NCBI GenBank assembly: GCA_030431945.1
Contig: JAUIIF010000218.1
Span: 1 to 7,406 of the forward strand
Length of the DNA: 7,406 nucleotides
Reading direction: 5' to 3'
From: Bacteroidia bacterium
GTDB lineage: Bacteria > Bacteroidota > Bacteroidia > Chitinophagales > Saprospiraceae
The notes below the pieces were generated by a model that ran no database searches, was not told the origin of the DNA, and saw nothing but the letters and a program-made list of their open reading frames with translations. Each line of letters opens with the position of its first letter. Position 1 is the stretch's first letter. Made by a program: the position numbers and the translations under genes. Below, piece after piece: positions 5,676 to 7,406 of the stretch.

Positions 5676-7406
5676 ATGAAAAAGCTCATTTTTATCCCTT
5701 TACTGTTGTTGACCCTCACGGCCTGTGACCAGGACCTCCTGAATACGAGCCCGCGGGATTCCATCTCCACCGATAATTTCTTCCGTACGGAAACGGATCT
5801 GGAACTGTTTGCCAACAGCCTTCTTTCCGTACCCGGCGCCTTTGACATCTACCTTTCCGACCAGGGAACGGATAATGCAGCGACAACCGGTGCCGTAGAA
5901 GTAAAAACCATCATGACCGGCACCCCGACTTCCCAGAACATTACGGGTGGCTGGACCTGGGGCCGGCTGCGGGAGATAAATTTTTTCCTGGAAAATATTC
6001 CGCAAGCAGCGGTCGCCGACGAAGTAAAAGCGCACTACGCTGCCCTAGCCCGGCTTTACCGCGCTCAGTTTTACTTCGCCAAGGTGCTGCGCTATTCCAA
6101 CGTACCCTGGTACGACCGGGTACTGGACACCACCAACGAAGACGAACTGTATAAACCCCAGGATAGCCGGGCCACGGTGATGGCCAACGTTATGGAAGAC
6201 CTTGACTTTGCCGCCCGGAACCTCCGCGAAAGCGTGCCGGCAGGCACGCCAAACAAATGGGTGGCCACCATGTACCAGGCCCGGATTGCCCTCGCAGAAG
6301 GCACCTACCGGAAATACCACGCAGAGTTGGACCTGCAGAACACCGCCGCAGACTTCCTGACAACGGCCGCCACGGCCGCCAAACAAATCATGGACTCCGG
6401 CAACTTCAGCCTCTACTCTACCGGTAACCCGCAGGCGGATTATCACGACCTGTTCGTCACTCAGGACCTTGCCGGAAACCCGGAAATGATCTTCTTTGAC
6501 ATCAACGATTTTGCCCTGGGTAAGACCGCTAATCACCAGTTCGAAATGCAGGACTACGAACAAAGTCCTTCCCGCGACCTGGTCCAGAGTTACCTGATGG
6601 CCGATGGCAGTCGTTTCACCGACCTGGCGGACTACGCCACGGCGCAGTTTGTCACCGAATTCACCAACCGCGACCCCCGGCTTGCCCAAACCCTCGCTTT
6701 CCCGGGTTGGATTAAAACGGCCGATGGCGAAACGATGCCCTACGTACAGGAACTGAATAAAAACTTCAGCGGGTACCACCTGATCAAAGGTTTTGTGAAC
6801 GACACGGAAGCCGCCATTGTCCAGGGTATTGACATCCCCGTTCTTCGTTACGCCGAAGCGCTCCTGACCTACGCTGAAGCCCGCGCCGAACTCGGTACCC
6901 TCACCCAGGAAGACCTGGACCTCACCGTCAACCTGCTCCGCGCCCGGGTGAACATGCCCCCCCTTGACCTGGCGGCAGCTAATGGCCGCCCGGACCCCTT
7001 CCTGCAAAACAAGTACCCGAACGTGAGTGGTAGTAACACCGGCGTCATCCTGGAAATCCGCCGGGAGCGGCGGGTAGAAATGGCTTTTGAAGGCACCCGG
7101 TTTACGGACCTCATGCGGTGGTCTGCCGGCAAGTTGCTGGAAGCCGTGCCCCAGGGTATTTACTTTCCCGGCCTGGGTCAGTACGATCTGACCGGAGATG
7201 AGGTTATGGACATCGCCCTGATCTCCCTCAGCCAGGACGTCCCCGAAGGAGACGCGCGGGAAACCAATAGCCTGGGGGTCCCCCTGGTCTACTACCGGGT
7301 AGGTGACATCGGCAGCGAAGCAACTGTTTACCTGGCCAACGGCGAAAATGGTGGCCCGACCATTACCGAAGCACTGTCCCGGACCTTCACGGAACCCCGG
7401 GACTAC
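5676..7406 (+). CDS. SusD/RagB-type surface lipoprotein, lacking only its last residues (runs off the right edge)
   Basis: The open frame from the ATG at 5676 continues for 577 codons to the window end. It begins MKKLIFIPLLLLTLTAC, a lipoprotein signal peptide with lipobox LTAC and C17 as the lipidated residue. The acidic DQD just after C17 fits the surface-export signal of Bacteroidota lipoproteins. SusD landmarks are clear: N-terminal LLNTSPRDS (21-29), the helical TPR-like region including RLYRAQFYFAKVLRY (126-140), LRYAEALLTYAEARAELG (390-407), and the family signature at 460-482 with the key pieces RRERRVEMAFEG and DLMRW. It should bind the ligand at the cell surface and form the lid of the SusC-like barrel. 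The gene starts 37 bp after the SusC-like stop and is surely co-transcribed with it. The last residues seen, FTEPRDY, are where SusD proteins normally continue with a short PIP-containing tail, so about 20-30 residues are missing. Confidence 0.95.
   Translation, partial: MKKLIFIPLLLLTLTACDQDLLNTSPRDSISTDNFFRTETDLELFANSLLSVPGAFDIYLSDQGTDNAATTGAVEVKTIMTGTPTSQNITGGWTWGRLREINFFLENIPQAAVADEVKAHYAALARLYRAQFYFAKVLRYSNVPWYDRVLDTTNEDELYKPQDSRATVMANVMEDLDFAARNLRESVPAGTPNKWVATMYQARIALAEGTYRKYHAELDLQNTAADFLTTAATAAKQIMDSGNFSLYSTGNPQADYHDLFVTQDLAGNPEMIFFDINDFALGKTANHQFEMQDYEQSPSRDLVQSYLMADGSRFTDLADYATAQFVTEFTNRDPRLAQTLAFPGWIKTADGETMPYVQELNKNFSGYHLIKGFVNDTEAAIVQGIDIPVLRYAEALLTYAEARAELGTLTQEDLDLTVNLLRARVNMPPLDLAAANGRPDPFLQNKYPNVSGSNTGVILEIRRERRVEMAFEGTRFTDLMRWSAGKLLEAVPQGIYFPGLGQYDLTGDEVMDIALISLSQDVPEGDARETNSLGVPLVYYRVGDIGSEATVYLANGENGGPTITEALSRTFTEPRDY

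Noticed and set aside
6045..7007. Long minus-strand open frame (320 codons) opposite the SusD-like gene
   Set aside because: The plus strand clearly encodes SusD signature motifs through this span. The antisense product is rich in G, V and H and looks like a shadow.
1..7406. CRISPR array, insertion sequence, phage or toxin-antitoxin system
   Set aside because: No regularly spaced repeats, transposase motifs, terminal inverted repeats or phage genes are visible; nearly all the sequence is accounted for by four ordinary Bacteroidota genes.

Overview
The window looks like chromosomal DNA of a fairly GC-rich member of the Bacteroidota. The main evidence is an adjacent SusC-like/SusD-like pair (a TonB-dependent outer-membrane transporter followed by a surface lipoprotein), an arrangement essentially restricted to that phylum. 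Two further signs agree: no Shine-Dalgarno sequence is visible before the starts, and a DUF6702-type secreted protein is present. The strongly G/C-ending codons and the style of the proteins recall Lewinella/Neolewinella-like Saprospiria, but that genus-level guess is inference only.

Layout. At the left edge (1-229, minus strand) is the N-terminal part of a small secreted DUF6702-like protein whose C-terminus lies outside the window. A divergent intergenic region (230-557) follows. It holds an 11-bp-period direct repeat close to the DUF6702 start, a small hairpin, and a 46-codon open stretch on the minus strand that reads like the tail of a protein but has no ATG. At 558-2192 (plus) is a secreted metallophosphoesterase of purple-acid-phosphatase-like architecture: signal peptide, N-terminal Fn3-like domain, catalytic domain, C-terminal beta domain. 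A short weak hairpin sits just after its stop. The 188-bp gap before the next gene contains an inverted repeat and an AT-rich leader. At 2381-5638 (plus) is a full-length SusC/RagA-type transporter of 1085 residues. It is followed after 37 bp by a SusD/RagB-type lipoprotein gene (5676 to the window end), which is cut off shortly before its natural C-terminus.

How the genes may work together. The SusC/SusD pair should form one outer-membrane uptake complex: SusD binds the ligand at the surface, and SusC imports it using TonB/ExbBD energy. No carbohydrate-active enzyme, peptidase or sigma/anti-sigma pair lies in the window to indicate the substrate. The only enzyme beside the pair, on the same strand, is the phosphoesterase. 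Uptake of a phosphorylated or phosphate-ester compound is therefore a reasonable hypothesis, but unproven.

Nothing in the window is clearly a new biological system. The points most worth a second look are the phosphoesterase next to SusCD, the absence of the purple-acid-phosphatase tyrosine in its metal site, the small repeats in the two promoter-bearing gaps, and the short overlapping ORF at the SusC start.
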